64,000 bases of DNA from Chryseobacterium pennipullorum. Lineage in GTDB: Bacteria > Bacteroidota > Bacteroidia > Flavobacteriales > Weeksellaceae. This document shows, one piece after another, positions 8,644-17,854 of the stretch. The notes beneath the pieces were generated by a model, which saw only the letters and a list, made by a program, of their open reading frames with translations, had not been told where the DNA came from and ran no database searches. The first letter of the stretch is position 1; the number at the start of each line of letters is the position of its first letter. Location: assembly GCF_003384725.1 (NCBI RefSeq), contig NZ_QNVV01000005.1:156887-220886 (forward strand), read 5' to 3'. Both the position numbers and the translations under genes were made by a program.

Positions 8644-9864
8644 ATGGAAAATAGGGTTGTGATTACTGGAATGGGAATTTATTCCTGCATCGGGACGTCT
8701 TTAGAGGAGGTCACTGAATCCCTGTATCAAGGAAAATCCGGTATTGTTTTAGATGAAGACAGAAAAAAATTCGGTTTCAGGTCAGGGCTTACAGGTGTTG
8801 TTCCGAAACCGGAACTGAAAAATCTTCTGAACAGACGCCAGCGTGTCAGCATGGGTGAGGAAAGCGAATATGCCTACCTTGCGACCCTTGATGCCCTGAA
8901 GCAGGCACATCTGAATGAAGATTTTTTAGATACCCACGAAGTGGGAATTTTATACGGAAATGACAGTGTTTCCAAAGCAGTGGTAGAATCTATCGATATT
9001 GCAAGGGAAAAGAAAGATACAACATTGATGGGATCCGGAGCGATCTTCAAATCAATGAATTCCACAGTGACGATGAACCTTTCTACAATTTTTAAACTGA
9101 AGGGGATCAATCTTACCATCAGCGCAGCCTGCGCAAGCGGCTCGCATTCCCTGGGGCTTGCCTTCATGATGATCAAAAACGGTTTTCAGGATATGATCAT
9201 CTGTGGTGGTGCTCAGGAAACCAACAAATATTCGATGGCGAGTTTTGATGGTCTGGGCGTCTTTTCTGCAAGAGAGGATGAGCCTGTAAAAGCATCGAGA
9301 CCATTTGATGCAGGAAGAGACGGCCTTATCCCAAGTGGGGGAGCCGCTACTTTAATCGTGGAGAGTCTGGAGTCTGCACAACGAAGAGGAGCTCCTGTTA
9401 TTGCGGAGATTATAGGGTACGGTTTTTCTTCAAACGGCGGCCATATCTCTACTCCTAATGTTGACGGCCCGGCTTTGGCAATGGACAGAGCCCTGAAACA
9501 ATCCGGCTTGAAAGCGTCTGATATCCATTATATTAATGCCCACGCTACTTCCACACCCATTGGTGATGCCAATGAAGCCAAAGCCATTTATGAAATTTTT
9601 GGAAGTGAAGTTCCTGTGAGCTCTACCAAATCAATGACCGGACACGAGTGCTGGATGGCGGGTGCAAGTGAAGTTATCTACTCTATTCTGATGATGCAGA
9701 ATAACTTTGTAGCTCCTAATATCAATCTGGAAAACCCTGATAGTGAGGCGGAAAAGATAAATTTGGTCTCAAAAACAAAAAATCAAAAAATTGACGTATT
9801 TTTGTCCAATTCTTTTGGTTTTGGGGGAACCAATTCTGCACTAATAGTTAAAAAATTTGATTAA
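8644..9864 (+). CDS. Beta-ketoacyl-ACP synthase (FabF-type)
   Basis: This condensing enzyme extends the polyene chain by decarboxylative Claisen condensation with malonyl-ACP. The full FabF triad is visible: Cys163 in SAACASGSHS, His300 in INAHATSTP and His334 in SMTGHECW, with Lys329 in STKS. At 406 aa it is full length. It is one of three catalytically complete ketosynthases in the pigment loci, besides DarB. The ACP gene follows within 4 bases, so the pair is probably translated together. Cytoplasmic. Confidence 0.92.
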   Translation: MENRVVITGMGIYSCIGTSLEEVTESLYQGKSGIVLDEDRKKFGFRSGLTGVVPKPELKNLLNRRQRVSMGEESEYAYLATLDALKQAHLNEDFLDTHEVGILYGNDSVSKAVVESIDIAREKKDTTLMGSGAIFKSMNSTVTMNLSTIFKLKGINLTISAACASGSHSLGLAFMMIKNGFQDMIICGGAQETNKYSMASFDGLGVFSAREDEPVKASRPFDAGRDGLIPSGGAATLIVESLESAQRRGAPVIAEIIGYGFSSNGGHISTPNVDGPALAMDRALKQSGLKASDIHYINAHATSTPIGDANEAKAIYEIFGSEVPVSSTKSMTGHECWMAGASEVIYSILMMQNNFVAPNINLENPDSEAEKINLVSKTKNQKIDVFLSNSFGFGGTNSALIVKKFD

Positions 9865-9868
9865 AAAC

Positions 9869-10123
9869 ATGGAAAGGGAAAAGATTGTTGCTATTGTTAA
9901 TGATTTTTTGGTAAACGAATTCGAAGTAGACGGAGACGAAATCACTAATGATGCCAACCTTAAAAATACACTGGGCTTAGACAGCCTCGATTATATCGAC
10001 ATGGTCGTAGTGATCGAATCCAATTTCGGAGTGAAATTAGGTGAAGCAGATTTCAAGAAAATGGTGACATTTGATGATTTCTATACAACGATTGAAAATA
10101 AGATTGCTGAAAAAAACGCTTAG
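9869..10123 (+). CDS. Acyl carrier protein
   Basis: The 84-residue acidic protein has the phosphopantetheine attachment site at Ser39 (LGLDSLDYID) within a four-helix ACP pattern. An in-frame TTG at 9857 would overlap the ketosynthase gene. ATG 9869 is preferred, because it starts MEREKIVAIV directly on helix 1. It would carry growing aryl polyene intermediates or the starter. A second ACP lies at 21595-21852. No phosphopantetheinyl transferase gene is present in the window. Confidence 0.93.
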   Translation: MEREKIVAIVNDFLVNEFEVDGDEITNDANLKNTLGLDSLDYIDMVVVIESNFGVKLGEADFKKMVTFDDFYTTIENKIAEKNA

Positions 10124-10155
10124 TTATTGAGTAAATCTTTATTCTATAAAATGTG

Positions 10156-10218
10156 CCAATGTAATAATATCACAGTGATCCGGTAAGGAACACTTTTAAA
10201 ATGGTAGTATTACATTGG
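10156..10218. repeat. Imperfect palindromic intergenic repeat, copy B (CCAATGTAATA arms)
   Basis: Perfect 11-base inverted arms CCAATGTAATA (10156-10166) and TATTACATTGG (10208-10218) lie between the ACP and the acyltransferase gene. The arm sequence is related to copies A and C. Confidence 0.6.
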
Positions 10219-10243
10219 TTCTCTGTTATATTAAACTGTATAT

Positions 10244-11128
10244 ATGAACAAGTGGAAAGGTAAATCTAAAGGAACAGTACTCGGATACAGAATATTCGTC
10301 TGGTGTATTAGAAATATCGGAATCAGAAGTTCATATGGGGTGCTTTACTTTGTAGCAGCCTATTATTCTCTGTTTCAGAAGAGGAGCAACCAATATATTT
10401 TTTATTATTTTCAAAAAAGACTCAACTACGGATATTGGAAGTCCAAAGTGTCGATCTTTAAAAGTTATTTTACCTTCGGAAAAGTTCTGATTGATAAGAC
10501 AGCCATTTCTGCCGGACTCCGGGAAAAATACACCTATGAATTTGACGGAATTGAAAATCTGAGAAATCTTCTTGCTGCCAAAAAAGGAGGGGTTCTGATC
10601 AGTGCCCATATCGGTAATTTTGAAATTGCTGAACATTTTTTTGCAGACATTGATTTTGACTGCCAGATCAATCTGGTCACTACAGACCAAGAAGTGACCG
10701 TTATCAAAGAATATCTGGAGAGTGTCGCCATAAAAGAGAGTAACATCAAATTTATCTACGTCAAAGAAGATATGTCTCATATTTTTGAGATCAATCAGGC
10801 GTTGTCCAATAATGAGCTGATTTGTTTTACCGGTGACCGTTACTTTGAAGGATCAAAATACCTGGAAGCAGACCTTCTCGGAAAAAGCGCCAAGTTTCCT
10901 GCCGGGCCTTTTCTTATTGCTTCCCGGCTTGGTGTTCCTGTGGTGTACGTCTATGTGATGAAAGAACGAAATCTTCATTATCACCTCTATGCCAGAGTCG
11001 CTCAAAATATCAAAAACAGAGATTCACAGGGACTTTTAGAGTCTTATGTTCAGAATCTCGAGACCATGGTGAAAAAATATCCGTTTCAATGGTTTAATTA
11101 TTTCGATTTTTGGGATGATGTAGATTAA
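10244..11128 (+). CDS. LpxL/HtrB-type acyltransferase
   Basis: Lipid A lauroyl-transferase family enzymes move an acyl chain from ACP to a hydroxyl group at the inner face of the cytoplasmic membrane. The HxxxxE catalytic motif is H122-IGNF-E127. FTGDRYFEG and the C-terminal PFQWFNYFDFW match the family. The N-terminus has an amphipathic or membrane-binding segment (GVLYFVAAYYSLF). Directly after an ACP gene in a pigment operon, it is a candidate for attaching an aryl polyenoyl group to an acceptor. It could join the two flexirubin halves or make a polyene lipid, and the substrate is unknown. Confidence 0.85.
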   Translation: MNKWKGKSKGTVLGYRIFVWCIRNIGIRSSYGVLYFVAAYYSLFQKRSNQYIFYYFQKRLNYGYWKSKVSIFKSYFTFGKVLIDKTAISAGLREKYTYEFDGIENLRNLLAAKKGGVLISAHIGNFEIAEHFFADIDFDCQINLVTTDQEVTVIKEYLESVAIKESNIKFIYVKEDMSHIFEINQALSNNELICFTGDRYFEGSKYLEADLLGKSAKFPAGPFLIASRLGVPVVYVYVMKERNLHYHLYARVAQNIKNRDSQGLLESYVQNLETMVKKYPFQWFNYFDFWDDVD

Positions 11129-11301
11129 TTTTTCTATTTTTACCTCTGAAAACTAACATAAAACTAAAAAACCATTAAGATTTTTGAGAATTTTAGATCA
11201 TGACCTTCTACTGACCCCGATAGATTGGATTTGTCACTACCAGATGATCTCAACATTAGCTAATTCTCAAAATACTTAACTTTAAAAACACACATTCTCC
11301 T

Positions 11302-12819
11302 TTGAAAAAAGAATATGATATACTTGTAATCGGCAGCGGATTGGGAGGACTTGTTTCGGCTCTTGTTTTAGCGAAAGAAGGCCTGAAAGTGTGTGTCTTA
11401 GAGAAAAATAATCAGTATGGGGGCAATTTGCAGACTTTCTCAAGGGATAAGCTCCTCTTTGATACGGGAGTTCATTACCTGGGCGGGTTATCAAAGGGAC
11501 AGAACCTTAACCGTTTTTTTTCTTACCTGGAGATTATGGATGGGCTGGACCTTCAGAAAATGGATGAAGACGGCTATGACAGGATCAGCTTTGGCGATGA
11601 TTCCATTGAGTATCCGCACGCACAAGGCTATCAGAATTTTGTAGAGCAGCTTATCCGGTATTTTCCCAACGAAAAAGAAAATCTTGAAAACTATTGTGAA
11701 GAAATTCAATACGTATGCAGCCAGTTTCCACGGTATAATGTTGTGGGAAAAGATCATTACAATGAAGAGATACTGCATCTCAATACGAAGAGATTTATAG
11801 AGTCGGTCACTCAGGATAAAAAATTGCAGTCGGTTCTACTCGGTTCCAATTTTCTATACGCCGGAGATTCCGGGAACGTTCCGTTCTATGTGCATGCCCT
11901 GACGGTCAATTCTTATATTCAGAGTGCTTATAAATGTGTAAAAGGCGGCAGCCAGATCTCAAGGCTTCTGATCCGGAAGCTTCGGCAGTACGGCGCAGAT
12001 GTATATAAACATGCCGAAGTCTCAGCGTTTGTTTTTAACAGCAATAATGTGCTGTCGTCCGTGAAGACCGTTGGAGGTAACGAATATGTGGCAAAACAGT
12101 TTATCTCAAATATTGAAATCCGTTCCACGGTAAAGCTGATTGGAGAAGAAAGGCTGAAAAAATCCTTTTTAAACCGGATATTAAGCTGGCAGCCGGTTCC
12201 TTCGTGTTTTAGTGTATACCTTATCTTAAAACCTCATACTCTTCCTTCTTTTAATTATAATCTCTACCATTATTCTTCAGAAGAACTGGTATGGAAAGCA
12301 TCTCAATATAACAGAGCATCATGGCCGGAAACTTATATGCTTTCCTGCACTCCGTCCAGGCATTATCCTGAATTTGCTGAGAGCCTTACCGCTATTTCCT
12401 ATATGGATTTTGATGAGGTAAAACAGTGGGAAAATACCTTTAATACTGTTGCTGATGCGCATGAAAGAGGCGAGGAGTATAAAATGTTTAAACTGGATAA
12501 AACAGAAAAGATGCTTGACGCCCTGGAAAAGAAAATTCCAAATCTGAGACATGCCATTAAGGATATATATACCTCTTCACCGCTCTCTTACCGTGACTAT
12601 ATTGGCAGTTTTGAAGGCAATATGTACGGATATATGAAAAGCTCTGCCAATCCTCTGAAAACAATGGTTTCTCCCCGTACAAAAATAGATAATCTCTTTC
12701 TTACCGGGCAGTCTGTGAATATGCACGGAATTTTAGGAGTGACCATAGGGGCTTTTAATACCTGTGCGGAAATTCTGGGAAAGGAAACCGTTGACAACAG
12801 GCTAAGATCAGTAATTTAA
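11302..12819 (+). CDS. FAD-dependent oxidoreductase, phytoene desaturase / carotenoid isomerase-like
   Basis: The N-terminal dinucleotide motif GSGLGG (residues 11-16) and the following ALVLAKEGLKVCVLEKNNQYGGN match the CrtI/CrtISO flavoprotein family. The C-terminal FLTGQSVNMHGILGVTIGAF is the usual second FAD contact. Length is 505 aa. The start is TTG at 11302, because no in-frame ATG precedes the Rossmann motif and the protein would otherwise lose its first strand. A role in oxidising or isomerising the polyene is plausible. It follows the acyltransferase after 173 bases and is 22 bases before the C45 gene. Confidence 0.87.
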   Translation: MKKEYDILVIGSGLGGLVSALVLAKEGLKVCVLEKNNQYGGNLQTFSRDKLLFDTGVHYLGGLSKGQNLNRFFSYLEIMDGLDLQKMDEDGYDRISFGDDSIEYPHAQGYQNFVEQLIRYFPNEKENLENYCEEIQYVCSQFPRYNVVGKDHYNEEILHLNTKRFIESVTQDKKLQSVLLGSNFLYAGDSGNVPFYVHALTVNSYIQSAYKCVKGGSQISRLLIRKLRQYGADVYKHAEVSAFVFNSNNVLSSVKTVGGNEYVAKQFISNIEIRSTVKLIGEERLKKSFLNRILSWQPVPSCFSVYLILKPHTLPSFNYNLYHYSSEELVWKASQYNRASWPETYMLSCTPSRHYPEFAESLTAISYMDFDEVKQWENTFNTVADAHERGEEYKMFKLDKTEKMLDALEKKIPNLRHAIKDIYTSSPLSYRDYIGSFEGNMYGYMKSSANPLKTMVSPRTKIDNLFLTGQSVNMHGILGVTIGAFNTCAEILGKETVDNRLRSVI

Positions 12820-12841
12820 CAAAAGCAGAAATTGAAAAACT

Positions 12842-14533
12842 ATGGCCATCCGCTCATTCTATATAATTTTTCTGTACACCTGTTTTCTGATCCCTGTCTC
12901 ATGTGGCATCTCAAAATCTGTACATCATATTCCTGATGTTAAGCAGTATACACTGGAAGTCCCTGAAGTTCATCAGCTTAATGATAGTACCTTCAGGTAT
13001 AAGCAGAATTTCCTGACTAAAAACAGGCAGCAGCTCTGGGAGCTTTATATCAAAGGAAATCCTTTGCAGCTGGGCTATAATAATGGAGCCCTTACGCATA
13101 AGCTAATGCAAAAACAGGAACAGATATTCTTTTCAAAAGTAGAAGGGTTTGTGCCTTCCAAATTCAGGCAGAGAATTCTGAGAGGCTTTTTAAAGTGGTA
13201 CAACAGGAAAATGTATCTGAATGTAAGGGAGGATTATCAGGCAGAGCTCTACGGGCTTTCGCGGTATTCTTCTGACCAGTATGATTTTATAGCGCCCTCA
13301 TATTTAAGAAACCTTTACCTGCATGGAGCTCATGATATAGGACACGCAATGCAGGACCTTGCAATGGTAGGCTGCACATCACTTGCCGTCTGGAATGAAA
13401 ATACTGAAGACGGTGATCTTCTGATCGGAAGAAACTTTGATTTTTATGTAGGTGATGATTTTGCTCAGAATAAACTGGTGGAGTTTGTAGAACCTGAAGA
13501 AGGTATCCCCTATATGTCTGTCAGCTGGCCCGGAATGATCGGTGTGGTATCGGGAATGAACAAAAAAGGAATTACTGTCACCATCAATGCAGGCAAGTCA
13601 AAAATTCCTTTGACGGCAAAGACTCCGATCTCTTTTGTAACAAGAGAAATATTGCAGTTTGCCGGAAACATTGAAGAAGCGGTTGCAATTGCAAAAAGAA
13701 GAAAAGTTTTCGTTTCTGAATCCATTCTTGTGGGCAGCGCGGAAGATAAAAATGCGGTGATCATTGAGGTTTCACCAGATAATTTCGGAGTATACCGTGT
13801 AGAGAATACCAGCAGGGTTCTTTGTACCAATCACTTTCAGTCTGATGCCTACACGGACGATCAGAGAAACCGGAAACAGATCAAAGAAAGCCATTCTGCA
13901 TACCGGTATGAAAAACTCCAGGAGCTTTTGCAGGAACAAAAGAAACTGAATCCTGAGAAGATGGCTTCTATTTTAAGAGACAGATCGGGACTGAAAGGTG
14001 AACAGATCGGCTATGGAAATGAAAAAGCACTGAATCAGCTCCTCGCTCATCATGCCGTTATTTTTTCACCCCAGAAAAAACTGGTGTGGGTTTCCTCTAA
14101 TCCCTATCAGTTGGGAGAATTTGTGTGTTACGACCTGAATGAAATTTTTACAGAGAACGGACTTCATCCCAACGATTTTTCAAAATCTACACTGAATATT
14201 TCCAGGGATCCTTTTGCCGATTCTGTGGAATTCAAAAAGTATGAAGAGTACAGAAGGATAAGCTCAGAATTAAATGAGCTGAAACGTAGCGACCCAAAGG
14301 TCAGCGATGACTATCTGGTCCAATATAAAGCCTTAAATCCCGATTTCTGGAAAGGATATTATACCGTAGGAAAATATTACTTTGATCGAAAAGAGTACGC
14401 AAAGGCTAAACCTGAATTTGAAAAAGCCCTGACTAAAGAAATAACAACTGTTCCGGACAGAAAAAGTGTTGAAAAATACCTTAATAAAATCAATAAAAAG
14501 CTGCCTAATCAACCGGAGACGGAAAGGAAATAA
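12842..14533 (+). CDS. C45-family Ntn-hydrolase lipoprotein (acyl-CoA:6-APA acyltransferase-like) with TPR-like tail
   Basis: This 563-residue protein starts with a lipoprotein signal (LIPVSC, lipobox Cys21), so it is probably membrane-anchored on the periplasmic side. The C45 domain has its nucleophile at Cys178 in MVGCTSLAVW, preceded by Gly177 as in the self-cleaving acyltransferases. Next comes GDLLIGRNFDF. A TPR-like stretch (PDFWKGYYTVGKYYFDRKEYAKAKPEFEKAL) lies near residues 500-535. The family hydrolyses or transfers amide-linked acyl groups. In this cluster it might transfer or trim an acyl group on the pigment outside the cytoplasm. This is the last gene of the plus-strand run. No clear terminator separates it from the convergent GT2 gene. 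Confidence 0.85.
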   Translation: MAIRSFYIIFLYTCFLIPVSCGISKSVHHIPDVKQYTLEVPEVHQLNDSTFRYKQNFLTKNRQQLWELYIKGNPLQLGYNNGALTHKLMQKQEQIFFSKVEGFVPSKFRQRILRGFLKWYNRKMYLNVREDYQAELYGLSRYSSDQYDFIAPSYLRNLYLHGAHDIGHAMQDLAMVGCTSLAVWNENTEDGDLLIGRNFDFYVGDDFAQNKLVEFVEPEEGIPYMSVSWPGMIGVVSGMNKKGITVTINAGKSKIPLTAKTPISFVTREILQFAGNIEEAVAIAKRRKVFVSESILVGSAEDKNAVIIEVSPDNFGVYRVENTSRVLCTNHFQSDAYTDDQRNRKQIKESHSAYRYEKLQELLQEQKKLNPEKMASILRDRSGLKGEQIGYGNEKALNQLLAHHAVIFSPQKKLVWVSSNPYQLGEFVCYDLNEIFTENGLHPNDFSKSTLNISRDPFADSVEFKKYEEYRRISSELNELKRSDPKVSDDYLVQYKALNPDFWKGYYTVGKYYFDRKEYAKAKPEFEKALTKEITTVPDRKSVEKYLNKINKKLPNQPETERK

Positions 14534-14573
14534 GTGTTTAGAGTAGGGCAATGGATCCCTTCTCTTTTCAAAA

Positions 14574-15746
14574 TCAGTTTTTTTCAGGATTCACCCTGTT
14601 AAGGAAAAGAAAAGTGGTGACTCCGGAGAGTAAAGACAATGAGGTGCTTAAAATAAAACTTCCAATGATATACTGAAGTAGGTTATTCCTGATCAGGTCA
14701 AAATTTAAATCCTGACTTAAAATATCACTGTCGCCACTTACAAATGGTGCTCCCAGAAACAGAGACGCGGCAATAATAAAAGGAATAAAAGGGGGAAGGC
14801 TCACGTTGGAGGCTATGAAAGCAAGTACTTTATTCAATTTAAAAAGTACGGACAGACTAATCACCAAAAGCGTCTGAAATCCCCAGAATGGTGAAAGTCC
14901 TATAAAGACTCCCAATGCTATGGAAAATGCCTTTGTCCGATTGCTTCCGTCACTTTCCAGAACATCTTCCTTGATGAACTTTTTAAAGCTTTTTTTTTTG
15001 AAATTATTCACGAAGTTCCGCGGAATAATATAAAAGAGGGTGATGGTCACCAGAATAGTGTTGAGAATACTGATGCGGGTAAAATCCCTGAAAGGCCTGA
15101 AATGGGAAACCCGTTCAGCCGGATCATACAGTACTTTTACCGGAACATTTTTTACCGGAATGTGCCTCCAGGCAGTTCTCACAATGATTTCAATTTCAAA
15201 TTCGAACTTAGGCGTAAAATATTTTTTAGGAATTTTGTGCAATGGATAAAGCCTGTAGCCGGATTGGGTATCTTCCAGTCTGATACCGGTTTCAAACCAA
15301 AACCAGAAATTGGAAAATGTATTCCCAAAGCTGCTTTTTCTGGGAATGCCGTCCTGCGACATATTTCTGTTTCCGATGAGGAGGATCGCTTCTTTCTCCT
15401 GAAGAAGTGCTTCCACAAAAACAGGAATGTCGTCAGGGTAATGTTGCCCGTCAGAGTCAATCGTTATGGCATAGTCATAACCGATTTCAAGTGCTTTTCT
15501 GAAGCCTGTTTTAAGTGCGTTTCCTTTTCCTTTATTTTCGGAAAGGGTGATCACTGTAATCTGCGGATACTGAGCAAGAATATGTGATGTGGAATCTGTA
15601 GACCCGTCATTCACCACCAGAATGTTTCCGGTATAGAGTAAAACACCGTCAATGACCCTTTTCAGGGTTTTCTCGTTATTATAGGTGGGGATTAAAACGC
15701 AGATTTTCTTTTCAGAAATTGCATTTTGTACGTCAGGAAGGAGCAT
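14574..15746 (-). CDS. GT2 glycosyltransferase fused to a DUF2062 membrane domain
   Basis: Residues 14-230 form a GT2 (DPM1-like) domain with VLIPTYNNE, VVNDGSTDST and the metal-binding IDSDG (D97/D99). The C-terminal 150 residues hold several membrane helices with the DUF2062 pattern GVFIGLSPFWGFQTLL. It could transfer a sugar to a lipid carrier or to a pigment-bearing lipid. Flexirubins are not known to be glycosylated, so its presence at the operon end is notable. Only 4 bases separate it from the upstream secreted unknown. Confidence 0.88.
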   Translation of the reverse strand: MLLPDVQNAISEKKICVLIPTYNNEKTLKRVIDGVLLYTGNILVVNDGSTDSTSHILAQYPQITVITLSENKGKGNALKTGFRKALEIGYDYAITIDSDGQHYPDDIPVFVEALLQEKEAILLIGNRNMSQDGIPRKSSFGNTFSNFWFWFETGIRLEDTQSGYRLYPLHKIPKKYFTPKFEFEIEIIVRTAWRHIPVKNVPVKVLYDPAERVSHFRPFRDFTRISILNTILVTITLFYIIPRNFVNNFKKKSFKKFIKEDVLESDGSNRTKAFSIALGVFIGLSPFWGFQTLLVISLSVLFKLNKVLAFIASNVSLPPFIPFIIAASLFLGAPFVSGDSDILSQDLNFDLIRNNLLQYIIGSFILSTSLSLLSGVTTFLFLNRVNPEKN

Positions 15747-15750
15747 TGCT

Positions 15751-16227
15751 TTATTTTAAAGTGGCTCTTTCAGCCTCTGTAATGGTTTTAGACTGCATGG
15801 CAAACCTCTTGATATAGCTTTTCAGTGCCGTATTTTGTTTGCTGTAATTGTTCAGAAGAAATGCCTTATCATCTTTAAGGCTTCCACGATATCCTACAAT
15901 TTTAGGGATATTTTCCTGTACACTTAGTCGGATCAGACGCAGTTCGGCGTTATTCGGATTGCTTTTGATGATGCTTTCCAGATTGGTAGCTCCTGTTTTC
16001 ACCAGGGCTTTTCTGTTGCCTTTAGTGATCTTTGCTTCCATGATCTTTGCCGCTGCTTTATAGCCTAAGGTTACAGGGTCAGAACCTGTCTGCTTATCCG
16101 CAGTTTCGATGAAGCTTTCTGTATTGGCATTAGAACTGGTCGATTTGGCATAGCTGTTTCTCAAGGCCTCCATATCAGATTGAAAGAAAAAAACAAATGC
16201 CGTAACCAGTGATAAAATTAGTTTCAT
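15751..16227 (-). CDS. Small secreted protein of unknown function
   Basis: This 158-residue protein has an N-terminal hydrophobic segment (MKLILSLVTAFVFFFQ) and then a mostly helical, lysine-rich body (KSNPNNAELRLIRLSVQENIP). I do not recognise the family. The ATGA overlap of its start with the stop of the FabZ-like gene shows translational coupling, so it belongs to the operon and is likely exported with the envelope components. Confidence 0.75.
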   Translation of the reverse strand: MKLILSLVTAFVFFFQSDMEALRNSYAKSTSSNANTESFIETADKQTGSDPVTLGYKAAAKIMEAKITKGNRKALVKTGATNLESIIKSNPNNAELRLIRLSVQENIPKIVGYRGSLKDDKAFLLNNYSKQNTALKSYIKRFAMQSKTITEAERATLK

Positions 16228-16604
16228 GACGGTAATTTTTTATAGCTTACAGACAATTTTAATGCAATAGTCTCGCCAAAGGAAGTCGTATTTTTCACTT
16301 TAACATCCTCACCGTTCTCATCAATATCCAGGTAAAGATCCAGATCAGGCGTCTCAAAAGGATTAATAATAGCCATGAATTTCACATTCGAGGCTGTTTT
16401 TAAGAATAATTTAGATCCAATAAATTCCTCAGTCAGTTCTTTGATGATCTGCATCATACAGACTCCTGGGGTTACCGGATTTCCCGGGAAATGGCCTTTG
16501 AAAATTTCATGATCCTTATTCAGGGTGATGTGGGCAACAAATTTTCCATCTGCTTCTTTTTCGTATGATGATAATGTATAAAAGTCTGTAAGAATCGTTT
16601 GCAT
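16224..16604 (-). CDS. FabZ/FabA-like hotdog protein with Gln at the catalytic acid position
   Basis: The 126-residue hotdog protein carries GHFPGNPVTPGV, the dehydratase signature, with His38. Three residues after PGV, where FabZ has its catalytic Glu, this protein has Gln52 (PGVCMMQIIKE). It may still dehydrate 3-hydroxyacyl-ACP with a modified mechanism, as ApeI-type aryl polyene dehydratases also vary here, or it may act as a thioesterase or binding partner. I chose ATG 16604 because the upstream ATG at 16643 would add 13 residues overlapping the preceding barrel gene. It is coupled to the downstream gene by ATGA. Confidence 0.82.
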   Translation of the reverse strand: MQTILTDFYTLSSYEKEADGKFVAHITLNKDHEIFKGHFPGNPVTPGVCMMQIIKELTEEFIGSKLFLKTASNVKFMAIINPFETPDLDLYLDIDENGEDVKVKNTTSFGETIALKLSVSYKKLPS

Positions 16605-16608
16605 GATC

Positions 16609-17208
16609 TTATTTTTTAAGATTAAATGTATAATAAACTCCAACCTGGAAGGTTACATTGGTATGGTTATTATTGATGTGAACAAATCCTTTTTTTATTC
16701 TGGCTTCAACACCTATATTTTTTGTGATATCATATCCTGCACCAGCCAGCAGCCCAAGATCGGCATCTGTAGGAAAATCAATCTCCTTATGATCGGTAAG
16801 AAATTCTAGAGTAGGACCGAAATGGATGTTAAACTTATCAAAATAAAACTTATTCACTACCGCACCGCCTACATATGAAAGTGTAACGTTTTTAGAAGCT
16901 ACAGAAGGATTTTGACTTTCAAATTTTGCTCCTTGGCGTGTATAATAGATCTCCGGTTGAAGAGCATAGAATTTAGCAAAACGAATATTGGCCTGGAAGC
17001 CGATATAAAAATCAACTTTGGATTTGATGTCAAAGCCGTTGCTTGTATAATGATAGCCCTGGTTGTCATTGTAGTACCTGTAATCATAGGCCGGTCCGTC
17101 AGATAAATGCGAGATATTGGCACCTAACCTGATTCCCGGATTAAAGGTTACCTGTGCAATAGATAAAGAAGAGATAAGTAAAATAAGGAAGAAATATATT
17201 TTTTTCAT
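16609..17208 (-). CDS. Outer-membrane beta-barrel protein
   Basis: A signal peptide (MKKIYFFLILLISSLSIAQ) is followed by alternating strands (FNPGIRLGANISHL, FYALQPEIYYTRQGAKF) and ends with FQVGVYYTFNLKK, whose terminal aromatic pattern is typical of an eight-stranded OmpX-like or PF13568-like barrel. Length is 199 aa. It lies inside the aryl polyene operon between the lipoprotein and the hotdog protein. It might help insert or hold the pigment in the outer membrane, but barrels of this type are common, so this is only inferred from position. Confidence 0.8.
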   Translation of the reverse strand: MKKIYFFLILLISSLSIAQVTFNPGIRLGANISHLSDGPAYDYRYYNDNQGYHYTSNGFDIKSKVDFYIGFQANIRFAKFYALQPEIYYTRQGAKFESQNPSVASKNVTLSYVGGAVVNKFYFDKFNIHFGPTLEFLTDHKEIDFPTDADLGLLAGAGYDITKNIGVEARIKKGFVHINNNHTNVTFQVGVYYTFNLKK

Positions 17209-17218
17209 GGGGGAAGTA

Positions 17219-17854
17219 TTACTCCGTTTCGGTTATTTGAAATAGTTTTATATTGATCTTAAAGTCCTTGTGCCGGAGGTTTAAGCTATCCGCGAAGATA
17301 GGCTTTTTTGCATCAAAAGTGAAATCGATTTTCTCCTTGTTGTTTTTCGTGTAGATGACTTGTTTCAGTAAATGATCTTCTTTGCCAAAGAAGAGATAAT
17401 ATCCCCTATGATCGATTCTGGAAAGATAAATGACCGCATTTTTATTTTCGAAGGTTTCGCTTACCGGATATTTTCTTTTCAGAAGTTGCTGAAAATCATT
17501 TTTCAGGAAATTAATAACCATTTTTTTATCAAGATCCGGCAGGACGTAATTGAGCTTAAAGCGGTCGTCAGAAATTTCAAAATCAATCAGCTTATTTCCA
17601 AAATCTGAAGTGAGCGCCACACGGTGTGTGCTATCACTCATTTTTTTTATGATCAGAATGCCGCTTACATGATGTTTATAAATGTCCATCTGGCATTTGT
17701 ACACATAATCTTCATTCGAAGAAAAGTATAAATTTTCAACCTTTTTTTGTGTTGTCGGAACTGGTTTCGCAGCAATAAGCTGATACGTCTTACAGGAAAC
17801 CGTCAATAGGACGATGAGGCTATAAGCTAAACTCTGATGCAGGTATCGAAGCAT
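17219..17854 (-). CDS. Lipoprotein, possible LolB-like pigment acceptor
   Basis: The N-terminus SLAYSLIVLLTVSC is a lipoprotein signal with lipobox Cys21. The 190-residue mature part is rich in beta strands and aromatic residues (YVYKCQMDIYKHHVSGILIIKK), reminiscent of LolA/LolB half-barrels, though I cannot assign a family. It overlaps the LolA-like gene by 35 bases. Gram-negative aryl polyene clusters pair a LolA-like carrier with a lipoprotein (DUF3261), so an outer-membrane acceptor role is a reasonable inference. Confidence 0.72.
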   Translation of the reverse strand: MLRYLHQSLAYSLIVLLTVSCKTYQLIAAKPVPTTQKKVENLYFSSNEDYVYKCQMDIYKHHVSGILIIKKMSDSTHRVALTSDFGNKLIDFEISDDRFKLNYVLPDLDKKMVINFLKNDFQQLLKRKYPVSETFENKNAVIYLSRIDHRGYYLFFGKEDHLLKQVIYTKNNKEKIDFTFDAKKPIFADSLNLRHKDFKINIKLFQITETE

